Part shown: positions 32,987 to 44,600 of the stretch, piece after piece
Layout: every line of letters begins with the position of its first letter
Position numbering within the stretch: the first letter of the stretch is position 1
From: Glandiceps talaboti
Taxonomy: Eukaryota; Hemichordata; Enteropneusta; Spengelidae
DNA: 64,000 nucleotides
Assembly (NCBI RefSeq): GCF_964340395.1
Contig: NC_135553.1
Coordinates: 15,043,001 to 15,107,000, forward strand
Reading direction: 5' to 3'
The notes under the pieces: model-generated
Told to the model about the DNA's origin: nothing
What the model saw: only the letters and a program-made list of their open reading frames with translations
Databases searched by the model: none
Position numbers and translations under genes: made by a program

Positions 32987-34319
32987 CAAGGTTTGAATGA
33001 AATTACAAATCAGATATTGGATGCCAGGGAAATTTTGTGTTATGGACAGATACATGCATACAAACTGAAAGACGGAGGCCATTGTTATAGTCCCCCTTCC
33101 TTCAGGGGACTAAACAGCGGAGTACAATCTCTTCAGACCTACTTGAAACACCTTTCAGCAAGAGCTGAAACAATGAATTAATTAAACTGAAGTATGTCAC
33201 ACTTTGTTTTGTTTATCACTAAATTCTATTGTTCTAGCTCCTTCAGTAGAAAACTCTTATTTACTGAGGAAAAGTATGGGTATGATGCAAGGAAATATTC
33301 ACTGGTGCTGTACAAAGTTTAAAGAGTCAGAAAAATTTGAATGTCACCAAAACTTTAGTTTCATGTTGAATTCATTCCTTAAATGTGAGAAACTGGTGAT
33401 TAGTCCACATTAGCTAATGATTGTCTCTAATTGCTGGGTCATTTGAAGCAAGCACCTTTTGTGAAAAGATTTGAATAGAAACTATTAAAAGGTACAGTCC
33501 CAGGTAGCAATTAAAACACCATCTCACGATAATATCTACAAGTTTTCAAACTTAATGAATGACTACTGGGAAAGACATTGGCACCCTTTTCTATTGGACC
33601 TGCTGCTGAGAGACTCAAAGAGAAATAAAACCTTTGCACACAAGTCTCTTGCCTATTTGAATAAAAGAGTTTACAACAATGTAATTGAAATCATCAGAAA
33701 ATTTACCAGTTACTTTATAGACATTGAACAGGTGGTTTTAACAAACAATAATTTTAAGCATTTGATGATATTTTTTTAGTTTAATTTGAAACTGTTTGAA
33801 GAGGGAGTTTAAGTATATTGAAGATTAGAATATGTTCTTCTAAGTTCTAGGAAATTATACTTCTTTTCTCATTGTTATCACTCATCAGGAAGTTTGATAG
33901 CCTTTATAACTTATAAGCAGCCATCCTGCATAAAGTTTATACTGAAGACACAGTGAGAATGGAATCATAGTTTACAGACAGTATGATAGCCACACCCCTT
34001 TGCTGTAATTAGTTCACTTCAAACTGAATTCTACAAGAAGTCTCCTCCCACTAAAGTCCTGGAGCAGGCTCATGTTTTATGCAGATAACTTGGAGTGTGT
34101 TTTATTTTATCACAGTATTGGTACAAACTAGGCGATTTCTATGAAGTAGATGTTGTTTTAACTTTTGACAGTTTTCTTAAGCAGGCTGACACCTTCTTTC
34201 AGGAAAGAAAAATAAAAAAGATTCTTGGAGCCGAACTAAACAAACAAGCAAGTAACCCTCAAATAAAAAGTTCTATCACAGTAACTAAACTTTTCAAGAT
34301 GAAAATAACAATTATCTGA
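32987..34319 (+). pseudogene. Coding-like fragments, unknown protein (copy 1)
   Basis: Several + strand stretches look like exons. One spans 32,987-33,181. One follows the acceptor TTGTTCTAG and runs about 33,238-33,413. One follows GGTACAG and runs about 33,498-33,731 (contains MNDYWERHWHPFLLDLLL). One follows TTTTATCACAG and runs 34,116-34,319 (contains YWYKLGDFYEVD). The composition is protein-like and splice-type AGs precede three of them. The fragments do not join into one convincing frame and several end at stops. A second, more damaged copy lies at 35,500-36,529. I do not recognise the family. It could be a decayed gene or part of a transposon-derived sequence. Confidence 0.35.
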
Positions 34320-34984
34320 GACCTTTCAACACTCATTTAATTTTGAGAACCTATGAGGAATTTCAATTCTAACTTTTTAGCATAAACTTAGTAATATGGA
34401 TAGTGCCCTTCCAAATCAGGGAATGTTCAGACTTTGAAACTCTTTTCACCAAAACATCTAAAAGTGTACAGAACAAGTACTAGTATACTGATGTATTTGT
34501 TTGGTCAACTGTTTCAATTTAGAATCTTCAGCACAAACCAGTATCAAAAGTTAGTACTTTCCTATTTTAAAGTCAAAGAATATTCACTGCTTGGAACTTT
34601 TTCCCATGAAACAATACTTTGGAAGACTAAAGATTTCAAGTCTCGCATTAGTCTGTTTTTATAAAGTTAGATAGGTTGATGTAGGTTTGGAGTAAAAATC
34701 ATTGAGTAGGTAAGTGTGTTAATGATGAATACATTTCAGAGATCACAACTTTTCAATCAGCAGTTTCCCACTTCTCCATTTTACATTGATTGACAGTGTG
34801 GAGGCTATAACTGTGTAAAGTCAAATCATAATGAATTGATAGGAGGTAATGGTCAGATATCACAGTTTTTCATGTGTTTCACAACAACCTCTAAGTTAAG
34901 TCGATGATTGATTTGACAGGTCTCAACTAAACTACTTTACTGCCCATAAAACATGGAGTAGTCTGTAAGATACACCATGATGGG

Positions 34985-35022
34985 GCACCCTCACACACCG
35001 GTCCAACCCCAAGGTGAGGGCA
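34985..35022. repeat. Conserved CCCTCAC...GTGAGGG hairpin, copy 1
   Basis: Perfect 7-bp stem CCCTCAC/GTGAGGG around a loop of about 20 bases containing CCGGTCCAACCCC. Related hairpins lie at 39,232-39,271 and 60,096-60,135. Confidence 0.6.
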
Positions 35023-35499
35023 GAAGACATTATGTATCTTTAACAATCTATACATGGAGCAGACCCATCCCAATAATTCAAGTCCAATCTCGCATTCTGA
35101 AGAACTAAAATACTTTATTTACGTTTAATCATTTTAAACAAAATCTGTTTACTTTCAGGTAATGAGCAAAGACAAATAAATTCAACAGTGTAATTGGTAT
35201 GGGAGGAGGGTTTTGTACATATAATGTAAAGATAATATAGAAAGATAGTAGTTTTTAGTACCAGTATGGTGGTCTTTATGGACAAAGGTAAAAAGAATCT
35301 GGGTAAAGTAAATCAATGTAAACAAAGGTACAAAGCTTGAAATACTCCAAACCAACAGAATGAATTCCATAGATTAGAAATATTAAACCAGGTATATATA
35401 CTTGCCAAAACTATGGAAAGAAATCTTGATTGATATAGCAGTAATTTCTATTGACTTTGTGGATTTCTGAAAATCTGTAAATAAACTTCACTTTACAGC

Positions 35500-36529
35500 T
35501 ACTTGAAACAATTTTCAACAAGAGTTGAAACAATGATTCTTTAAACTGAAGTGTGTCACACTTTGTTTTGTTTATCACTAAATTCTATTGTTCTAGCTCC
35601 TTCAGTAGAAACCCTTATTTACTGAGGAAAAGAATGAGTATGATGCAAGGAAATATTCACTGGTGCTGTACAAAGTTTAAAGAGTCAGAAAGATTTTAAT
35701 GTCGCCAAAACTTTAGTTTCATCATGAATTCATTCCTTAAAAGTGAGAAACTGGTGATTAGTCCACATTAGCTAATGATTGTCTCTAATTGCTGGGTCAT
35801 TTGAAGCAAGCACCTTTGGTGAAAAGATTTGAATACAAACTGTTAAAAGGTACAGTCCCAGGTAGCAATTAAAACACCATCTCAAGATAATATCTACAAG
35901 TTTTCAAACTTAATGAATGACTACTGAGAAAGACATTGGCACCCTTTTTCTATTGGACCTGCTGCTGTGAAACTCAAAGAGAAATAAACCTTGCACACAA
36001 GTCTCTTGCCTATTTGAATAAAAGAGTTTACAACAATGTAATTGAAATCATCAGATAATTTACCATTGGAACAATATCAGGATAGGAATATGTTCATCAA
36101 AGTTCTAGGAAATCATATTTTTTACTAATTGTGATCACTAACCAAGCAGTTTGTTAGCCTGTATATGAGCTATACTAACCTACATAAAGTTCTGAAGACA
36201 GAGTGAGTGACAATGGAAAACTTTACAGACAGTATGACAGCCACACTTCATTTAATACTGTAATTAGTTCACTTCAAACTGAATTCTATAAGAAGACTCC
36301 TCCCACTAAAGTCCTGAACTAGGCTCATGTTTTATACAGTCAACTTGGAGTATGTTTTGATTTATCACAGTATTGGTATAAACCAGGCCATTTCTATGAA
36401 GTAGATGTTATTTCAACTTTTGTTAGTTTTTCTACTCAGACTGACACCTTCTTCCAGGAAAGTAAAATTAAAAAGTGTATTGGAGCCGAACTAAACAAAC
36501 ATGCAAGTAATTTTATTTTCAGGAATTAG
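35500..36529 (+). pseudogene. Duplicate of the coding-like block (copy 2, degraded)
   Basis: Direct duplicate of 33,140-34,275, about 2.3 kb downstream. It starts near CTACTTGAAACAATTTTCAA. The segment matching the WHPFLLDLLL stretch has a length change in its T run (about 35,945) and in-frame stops. The last segment (36,371-36,529, after TTTATCACAG) stays open and gives a diverged YWYKPGHFYEVD-type peptide. Most consistent with a pseudogene copy. Confidence 0.4.
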
Positions 36530-37704
36530 AACTGAGGGGAAGAAACTTCTTATTTGCTGTTTTGCAACAGTATCTAAATAGTGGCCATATTAAAAAGCAA
36601 GATTTACTGGATAGCTCAACTACTGTAATAGCTAGAGACTCCATTTAAGTGTCTACCCCACCCCATATTATGAGGTGCAAGTTTTCTGTTGAGACCTTCA
36701 ATTTCATCTTTGATCTTTAGAGTTAATTACCAAAAGCAACTTATTTCTTGCACATTACAGACACTTAATGTGGCAAATTTCTTTTAGAGTGGCCTTACTT
36801 AATCCTACATTTCTCATGACCGACTGACCCTATATTTGTTTCAAAAATCTTATGAAATAATAAAAAAAACTGATGTCATCCATGACAGGATTCGAAAGAC
36901 AGACATCACTGATTTTTTTTTTGAAGATTTTGACCAAACAAGCAAGTGTCTGAGCTGAAATTAGCTAATTGCTAAAATTTAAACCCTTTTAAAAATTTTA
37001 TTATTTAATATTAAAACAAGTGGCTCACAGTTTCCTTCTTACTTTAATTGTCATGTTTAAGCCATTCAGACTGTTAAAGTGTGATTATGTCAAATTATGA
37101 ATTTAAAGTATCACAAACATGTACACATTCACTCTCTTTTTATATATATATATTTAAAATTGTTTCTGACTGACCCATATTTCATGTGTTACGATGAGAA
37201 ACGGTTTAAAAGACCGTCCATGTTAGTACTACTACTACACTGTTACAGGTAATAAGGAGCAAGGGATTCGAAATTGATACCAGCATTACTTACATGTTAT
37301 TGATACGATGCATCGCGATGTAGTATGTACTCCAAAATCATCTCTTCGGGTAGGACGAAGTTGATCTAATCATTCAATCCATGCTATGTATTTCAAAACA
37401 AACGCTATGCATACGTACGTACGTACGAACTGAGCTACACATGTTTGGTAGTCTACGTAGCGGTAAATATTTATTATCTACATCCGTTGTATGTAGTCCT
37501 AGATTCGGCTTGCAGACGGAGTAATTCGGGACTCGATTCTTGATGGTCATGTCAGTAATCTAGTCCTGTACACCGTCTTCAAGCAGGACTACGCTACGTC
37601 CGTTGATGTCACTGAATGTTAGCTTTCGATAGCAACAGCAAATGTTCAAATGTTGAAACATTTTATGCAAAATTTAAAAAAATGATACATTTCTAGAGTG
37701 GCTT
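36530..37704. other. Non-coding DNA left of the palindrome
   Basis: No gene recognised. A foldback lies at 37,491-37,598: GTAGTCCTAGATTCGGCTTG and its rough complement around CAAGCAGGACTAC. A related phrase, TAGTCCTGCTTGGGACTCG, occurs at about 12,749. Confidence 0.45.
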
Positions 37705-37829
37705 CACTGTTTCCTCGACTCGCCGACATTACGTGGCCATGGGGCTAGGGCGAAACGTCGGGAAACAAAAACATGTTAAATTGTAGCAAGCTTAAGTTTA
37801 TTCGTAACGAACATAAATGAAAATTGTAA

Positions 37830-38200
37830 CTTGCAACTACTACTGTACATAACAAATGCAAATATAGTTTGTAAAATCCAACATAAAAATTACCCTGAAA
37901 AAAAAATGTATGCTACACACCTCAACTCAAGTAAATTTGTAGCTGCAGACGATCGGAGTACAAGTTGGGATGATTGTCCCTTTTTACCAACAAGCTGGGG
38001 ACAAACGCGCCCGGGCCCAGTTATTAAACCACATAATTACATGACACACATACCACTCAGGATATCTCAGATAAATTGTATTCCTGTTGTTATCTGCAAC
38101 TATTCGTCGACTTGCGATTTTGGGAATGACCGTCGAACAGATATGGTGGAGTATGGCGGAAAAGTAGTCTGCTACTAAGCGCATGCGCACATTGTTTGTG
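37830..38200. promoter_or_regulatory. CpG-rich element with NRF1 palindrome (left)
   Basis: GCGCATGCGC at 38,179-38,188 is a perfect NRF1-type palindrome. Adjacent sequence is CpG-rich for this window (TCGACTTGCG, CCGTCGAACAG) and includes TATGGCGGAAAAG, which resembles YY1/ETS sites. A 68-codon frame on the - strand (37,984-38,190) is open here, but its duplicate at 60.9-61.2 kb is broken by indels. I read the element as a promoter or first-exon region for an unknown transcript, not as a proven CDS. Confidence 0.5.
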
Positions 38201-38656
38201 ATATTTACTTATTTATAAATATATATTTAGTACTAATATTGTGCAGTTCTGCCCATGGTACATGCATGTGTGTCCGTGAGGTCAAAAAAAACATGTAAAA
38301 TACATGAAATATAGTATACATCATGTAAAGCTAGCAGCACTAGCTGCAACCTGGAACGTTTTGTGGTTGTTTTTTATTTAAAATGTTTTGTAGGTACAAT
38401 AACTTACTCATAATATTGTACACCGTGAACAGTATTGAATCATATGTGGGTAAATGTATGCTTTGTAGTTGTGTACACAATAATTAAATCAATTTGATTT
38501 TTGGGTCTGCACCCAAAAATCAGCGCCCTCAACGGCGATTACGATTTCAACCTGTTTCTGTACTGCTTATGTTTAATATCAACTTCTGATTAACATCTAC
38601 AGTGTTTACTTATTTGTATTTTTAATTTTTTTCAGTCAATACATTGTGGTTTTTAG

Positions 38657-38660
<4 letters not shown>

Positions 38661-38738
<78 letters not shown>

Positions 38739-38759
38739 TATATTATATTATATATATAT
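38661..38759. repeat. (TA)n microsatellite
   Basis: About 99 bases of TA with short TATTA interruptions. It has no comparable counterpart in the right arm. Confidence 0.95.
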
Positions 38760-39231
38760 GGTGAGTTTATGAAATGAAAGTCCCAGGTGCAGCTAGAGCA
38801 GATATACAGCAATACAAGTAATACATCGAAATTTCCCTAGGATCATTTATATGTTGGTTTCACTTTTCTTCTTCAAGTGATACCCTGACATCGAATATAG
38901 ACAGACTATAACGAATACAGGGACAGGCAGCAAGCAGATTCAATCACAAACAACTAAGCTTACAAATCAAGAGAACCAGATTGCACATCAGCTAAATTGT
39001 TTCAAAAATAACATACGACCACACTACAGGAACAGAGATGGGATATCCACCTGACCACTTTATACTCTGATTACGGCTTTACATCATGACACACATCTCA
39101 TACCACAAAGACTCAATTAAAACTATTTTCAATGAATAAATAAATAAATATATTTAATGAGATTCAAAAAAAGGACATATAATAAAGATGATACTTTAAT
39201 ATATTATATGGTACGCCGTACAGTAGCGAGG

Positions 39232-39271
39232 TGCTCTCACACATCGATCAACCCTTCCACCGGTGAGGGCA
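39232..39271. repeat. Conserved TGCYCTCAC...GTGAGGGCA hairpin, copy 2
   Basis: 9-bp stem with one wobble position (TGCTCTCAC / GTGAGGGCA), loop about 22 bases, about 650 bases downstream of gene B. Same element as 60,096-60,135 in the other arm. Confidence 0.65.
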
Positions 39272-39549
39272 GAACGAAATGACGTATATATCTTACAATA
39301 TAGATTTAATAATTGTATATAATAAATAATATATATAAAATTTCTAAAATATAGATCTAAATAACAATGCTCTGTACAATTATAGAAACTGAGTAGTATA
39401 GGGATTTTATACTACACACACATAAATCTTATATATACATATATACAGGGTAATAAAATAATTATTTACTAAATATAGTGTTGGCCGCCAGACTTGTTAT
39501 GTCACGTGAAAACTAAGAAATAACATAGTAAGAACCATCAAACATAGAA

Positions 39550-39785
39550 ACAATCAGTTATAATATATAAAACATAACTATAGATATTGTCAAAGATATT
39601 GCTTGTAAATAATGTATAAATAAAATAAATAAATAAGTGTCCCATAAACAAAAAGAAACCGATTGGAATATGTACATTTGTTCTAAAATCAGTTATAATA
39701 TATAAAACATAACTATAGATATTGTCAAAGATATTGCTTGTAAATAATGTATAAATAGAATAAATAAATAATAGACAGACAGACT
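39550..39785. repeat. Tandem duplication in the 3' flank of gene B
   Basis: A block of about 90 bases beginning ATCAGTTATAATATATAAAA occurs at about 39,551 and again at about 39,690. The gene C flank (59,640-59,735) has only one copy, so the doubling is specific to the left arm or was lost on the right. Confidence 0.85.
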
Positions 39786-39921
39786 TAATCTTATCATACT
39801 CGTTGGAGAGAGATGATCTAATATTGGTAATCACAACTGTAAGAGTTGCTTTCTATTAATGATTAAAGTTTATCAAGCAAACGTTATTTGGTATGGACAT
39901 CGTTTTCCTCCGATACTTGAA

Positions 39922-42799
39922 CTAATGATTAAAACTTAGGTCGGCTAATGCACGTCGTTTTGCTCCACTGAATTTAAAAGCAATGTGATTTAGTCCCACT
40001 TCACACAGTGATCTATACAGTCTACCTTTGGTACACTCTTCAGGACTTTGAACTTTCCACATATGTAACATCTGAAATGCCTGTTCACGGACATTACCAC
40101 GATGAGAATGTTCAATAGAACACAACTCAGTTTCCTCTATGGACAATGCATGGCCAAGAGTTCTCCAATTGTGCATTAGAAGTCCTGCAATGTCAAACAA
40201 ATTCTTTTCACTCAGTTCCTCGTTGTCGTCTGATAGTACTAGATCTCTACGTGCCTTGTTACGACGAAGAGGGGATGGAGAAAATGAAACAGAAATTTGT
40301 GCCGGTGACTCCTGAAAAGATGTCATTGACAGAGGAATTGGACTATTACCAGTACAGATTGAAGACTTCGATGGTCGCCGTGGAGGGGATGGTGTTGAGT
40401 GTTGGTGCAAAACTTTGTATGGACCATTTTCACCAAAGAATTGAACTGTTCCGGAACATTCGGGTGTCCTCTCGGGAGCATACATTAGTTGTTCAAACTT
40501 CGTTTCTCTGGTTTGTTGTGAGATATTCCTTGTTTGTGGTGTATTGTCGTTGGTAACATCACGAAGAGGACTGCGACATTGTCTCTTGTTGGGGCTTTCA
40601 TTTTCACATGATAATGAAAGTGTTCTCTTCTTGCAACTTTGTTTTAGAGGACTGATATCATCTGAAAGTGAAACAAAATTAACGATTTAGTAACTATAAT
40701 AGTACGATAAAACACGGCATTCCTCTCCTTCAATGATATCCAGATATTTGACTCCTTGCAATATTGTTCAAAAAACGAATGTAATCATTACATCGTCCAT
40801 TATGCATTTATGGACTTGTATCACAACTGTTACTTTAGAGACAAAACTTTACAATACACATTCTTATCCCTTGCATTAATGGACTAAATATTTGCTTCTT
40901 CTAAACAGAGTCTAAATAAAAAAGTGACATACCTTTATTTGGTGTAGACAAATTCGTTGAGGAACTTCCAAAGCTAAATAGAGATCGCCACCTTGATTTC
41001 CCTTGCTCTGGTGTCCTGGTTAGGGTGCATTCCATGGATGTTGTTTTGGTCTTCACATCACGCATTGCTTGCAGAATTTCACCCTGTGTTCCTCCACGTT
41101 GCATGAAGAGTGACAAGATTTGACAGAAAGGATCCACGTTGTTGTTAAGTGTCTGGTCAATCTCATGTCGAGTAAATCCAAGTTTTCTGGCAAAGATTCT
41201 CAAATTTTCACCACTGGTAAGGTTTTTTATACCTGATCAAAGAGAATAATAATATTTATTAATAAATCATAAAAATATATGATTTCAAAGTTTTTCGAGG
41301 AAGGAAAGCAAAAGAGCAAACAAAAGTAGTACAAATGACAAAATACACAATCTGCATTAATACCATACATAATAAAGTGTATTTAAAAAATACAGCACAG
41401 CATTCATTTCAAATATGTGATCTTCAAACTCGGAAAAAGACAACAAAGACACGTGACTAACTTGAAGAGAGTTGAAAAGTTGAATAAAGCAGATGAGAAG
41501 TTGAATAAATGACGGAATATAAATGTCTTGAACACTCACCTGCAATTTCTCTGAAGGCTTGTATCGTCCAAGGATTGATTTGAATTGTATTTTCATTTCC
41601 AATCTGGAGAAAAAGAAAATATATTTGGTCAACACACTGTCGAGTAGAGAACACCTATGATGAACACAAGTCAGCTATCAGATATCTGTTTCAACTAAAT
41701 TTGAGAGTTATGTCATCGCCGTCAATGTACAATTTTGAAATCTTTTATCTTTCAATCATTTATTTTATTGGCGAAAATTCAAATTTCAATATCCAAAGCA
41801 ATAGTTTCGTATATTTAGCATACAAGTCTCACCTTGATCAGATTGAACTTGAAGATGTCTTCTCTGTGACCATCAGGTAGAATTCTTTCCACAAACACTT
41901 TACCAAATACTCCCTTGCCTACAGGTCTGTTTTTGAATTTACAGGCAAATTGTTTCTCGAACTCCAACCCTTTGAAGTCTTTCTCCAGTTGTTCTAAGGA
42001 CGGATCTTCCCCTGCACTGGTGTCTGCCTCAAAACATTCTGAAACTAGCCTCACTGCTATGTCACCTGGTGGATGAAAGGAAAGGGAATATTTTAAAACT
42101 ATCGAACTAGTAGGGACGTTAGTGCACGGAAATTGCAAACGGGAAATACGAATTCAGTCCTGGAATCATGCATGATATAGTAACATTTTTTTTTCCAGTT
42201 CGTGAAAAGTAGCCCCTTCATGTGAAGGGGTCACAACTTATATATGTACATGTTAATAACTTCTTGATTTCTTACCTTGTTTTATTATTTTAGCAATCGC
42301 TGATCCTCCAACCGGATGATGATAATTTGCCACTTTCGACAATTTCTTATCGGAATTATAGCAGAGGACATCCAGACCAAAAGTGTGAGTGTCTTGATTT
42401 TCAACCATACGAGCTTGACACTTCATTTGACAATCTGTAGCAGAGAAGACATTTGAAAATATAATGGTTGCTGTAACAGGCTCTGTGTTTTTCACCGAAA
42501 TGTTTACGGGTACCAAGTGAAGTTTAAAATTATCCTTGATGCATCAATGTTTGAAACTTACAATGGATATAAAAGTCATCAACGTATACTACTAGTCTAT
42601 CTTTAATAATTTGAATGCTGAACACACGTTAGCACAATAAACGGTACTATACCGGGCGCCAACACACCAATCGACGTGTGCCTACTGCCCCAAGCACGTA
42701 CTCGACTGCATCCACGCTATGCATTAAATGTTATATCAAAAACTTAATGAAGTGGTACATACCTTGGAAATAATGACGAAAAATACTTCCCAGCGTCAT
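39922..42799 (-). CDS. Gene B: UPA-like, tandem death-domain protein (6 exons)
   Basis: Exons in transcript order are 42,763-42,799, 42,276-42,434, 41,833-42,065, 41,540-41,603, 40,933-41,232 and 39,922-40,661. Total 1,533 nt, open throughout, 510 residues. All donors start GT (GTATGT, GTAAGA, GTGAGA, GTGAGT, GTATGT) and all acceptors end AG. The protein is the near-twin of gene C, with about 15 amino-acid differences by eye. It has the UPA-like region (about 66-164), death domain 1 (165-232) and a linker with a bipartite basic motif (CKKRT...NKRQC) and SP/TP sites. Death domain 2 (about 412-500) contains NWRTLG and SLCEVGL. Death domain 1 has Leu where gene A has Trp (position 175), a loss of a hallmark core residue. 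Function as a death-fold adaptor is inferred. Its own promoter at 42,930-43,320 is intact. Confidence 0.85.
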
Positions 42800-42929
42800 G
42801 ATTATTCGCTTGCAAAGATATTTGTTGAACTTTGAATAAAATTACAGTTTTTAGACGGTCGTCTCTGAATACAATGTTACAGGTGTAGTCATTCCTTTAC
42901 GTGTACTCTACTCCGACACTACAAGACAT

Positions 42930-42990
42930 TTGACACAATTTTGAATCACCCGCTACTTTTAAACGCGTCAGTAGATGTCACGTGACCTAG
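42930..42990 (-). promoter_or_regulatory. Core promoter of gene B
   Basis: On the - strand, TCACGTGAC (42,978-42,986), ACGCGTTTAAAAGTAGCGGG and ATTCAAAATT (complement of 42,937-42,946) lie in order, the last 147 bases before the ATG. The same order and spacing occur at gene C. The E-box and ATTCAAAATT also occur at gene A. Confidence 0.65.
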
Positions 42991-43110
42991 GAGAGCTTTG
43001 TCATGGAAACTGGTTGAGAAGCCATTGTCACAACATTCGAGTTTTCGCACATTTAATGACATGCAGTGACAACTCTTTAAAACAATTCTGATTTACATTC
43101 ACGCGTTGTT

Positions 43111-43319
43111 TCGTTTTCCTGCTACCTTATTGGTTGAAATGAATCAAAAGCAGAACTGGCGGGAATTATGAAGTCTAATGACTTCGAAATTAACAAATGC
43201 ATGTACCAATAATACAACAAATGACACTTGCTGCTTCGTTTTCCTGCTACCTTATTGGTTAAAACTCAGACCACTAACGAATAAATTAAAAAGCGGAACA
43301 GGCGGGAATTATGAAGTCT
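43111..43319 (-). promoter_or_regulatory. Duplicated CCAAT / GGCGGGAA cassette upstream of gene B
   Basis: Two direct copies (43,111-43,176 and 43,236-43,319) each carry an inverted CCAAT box within CTACCTTATTGGTT and an E2F-like GGCGGGAATTATGAAGTCT. A CCAAT box plus an E2F-like site is typical of growth- or cycle-regulated promoters, but that role is inferred. The right arm has the same pair at 56,091-56,297. Confidence 0.55.
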
Positions 43320-43329
43320 GCTGAATTCT

Positions 43330-44600
43330 CAAAGTACGGAAAATAAAATCACAAAAATATTGCAAACAAACACTTTAGACATGAAATTTTTGCTTATATT
43401 CTCTGTTCATTGTGGTGGTCAATTATATTTGCAACCACCTGTTGGATTGAATCATAGACGACGCTGGTTTACTCAGTTCAAAGGTTTATCATAGATACTT
43501 TTATTTCTCCAACACCTGTATAAAACACACATTGATTAGTTATGTAGAACATAGAGGCATCTCCCCTTATACCTCCGTGGGGAGAAAGAATGAATGCCAG
43601 TTGGCCTATCAGTATGCCCAATTTCTTTCTGTGTTTATATGGTGTTCACAGTTAAGCTACTGGGGGTATACTTGTGAGGGTCGTAAGATGATATGGATAT
43701 CCCACAGACTAACACGACTTACTGAACTAGGTCCGTGCATGTACAGTCCCTAGACCCCTCTATATGGTCCATGTACATCAGCATTATGCAATGTGTTGTC
43801 GTACATAAACCATGGAAGCATATCACCCACACTTCCATACATGAACATATGTGTTGTTCTGCTTGAGTCGTTCACCTATACACACCCATACACACTAGCT
43901 ACACGTGTAGCTATATACCGCCGGTAACTGAGGAAATGTGATCACCGTTATCGATGATCAATAGAACGGTTGCCATCTAATAGTGTTGAAGACCTTGATC
44001 AGTGTATACATATATCGGTATCATATTTGTTCGTCATCTACACAAGGAATACATATACCTTAAATCGTTTTACTAGACTCATGAACCATGACTAGCTATT
44101 ACATGTAAACTGGTGAAGACCTTGGGTTGTTTATATCGGCAATCTATTTGTTGTTATAGAAAAAAACATAAACATCCAATCGTTCTGTTGGAATCATTCA
44201 CCGTGTGACTTGGAAATCTGAGCACTGTAATCTAGTTTCTAAGAAAATGTTGACATATAATCTAGAAAAATAAACCGCAGAATAAGTGTTTGGTGTGACC
44301 AAAGAGATGTGACTGGTGGCGGGGGGGGGTGCTTTCTCTGACTGTAACTAAGAAATTGATACGCACAGTTTTACTAGACAAACACAACGAGTAGTAATAT
44401 ATATATTACGTATATATCAGTCTTTCGCAAGGAAAAATAGTGAGTGTCTGGGAAGGTTGCTGCAGTTTTTCTTTTAAAAATAATATCTTATATCAAGTGA
44501 CTGGGTGTTGAACGGTACCGTGCACCACGGTTATCACTCAAACACAGGGGTAGAACACACAGTGTAGTTACGGCCCCTGGTCAATCGCTCTGAAGAAATA
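43330..44600. other. 5' flank of gene B, no gene seen
   Basis: Sequence shared with 54,880-56,060 in the right arm. The reading frames 43,532-43,753 and 55,503-55,865 are arm counterparts, but they differ by length changes and have no family signature. A G run of nine lies at 44,321-44,329. Confidence 0.5.

Noticed and set aside
37984-38190. 68-codon protein at the NRF1 element
   Set aside because: The right-arm duplicate (60.94-61.2 kb) has indels and a stop in the matching frame. Only a promoter or first-exon reading is supported.
40146-40556. 136-codon frame opposite exon 6 of gene B (and its twin at 58,848-59,258)
   Set aside because: Antisense shadow of the conserved death-domain exon; conservation follows the sense protein.
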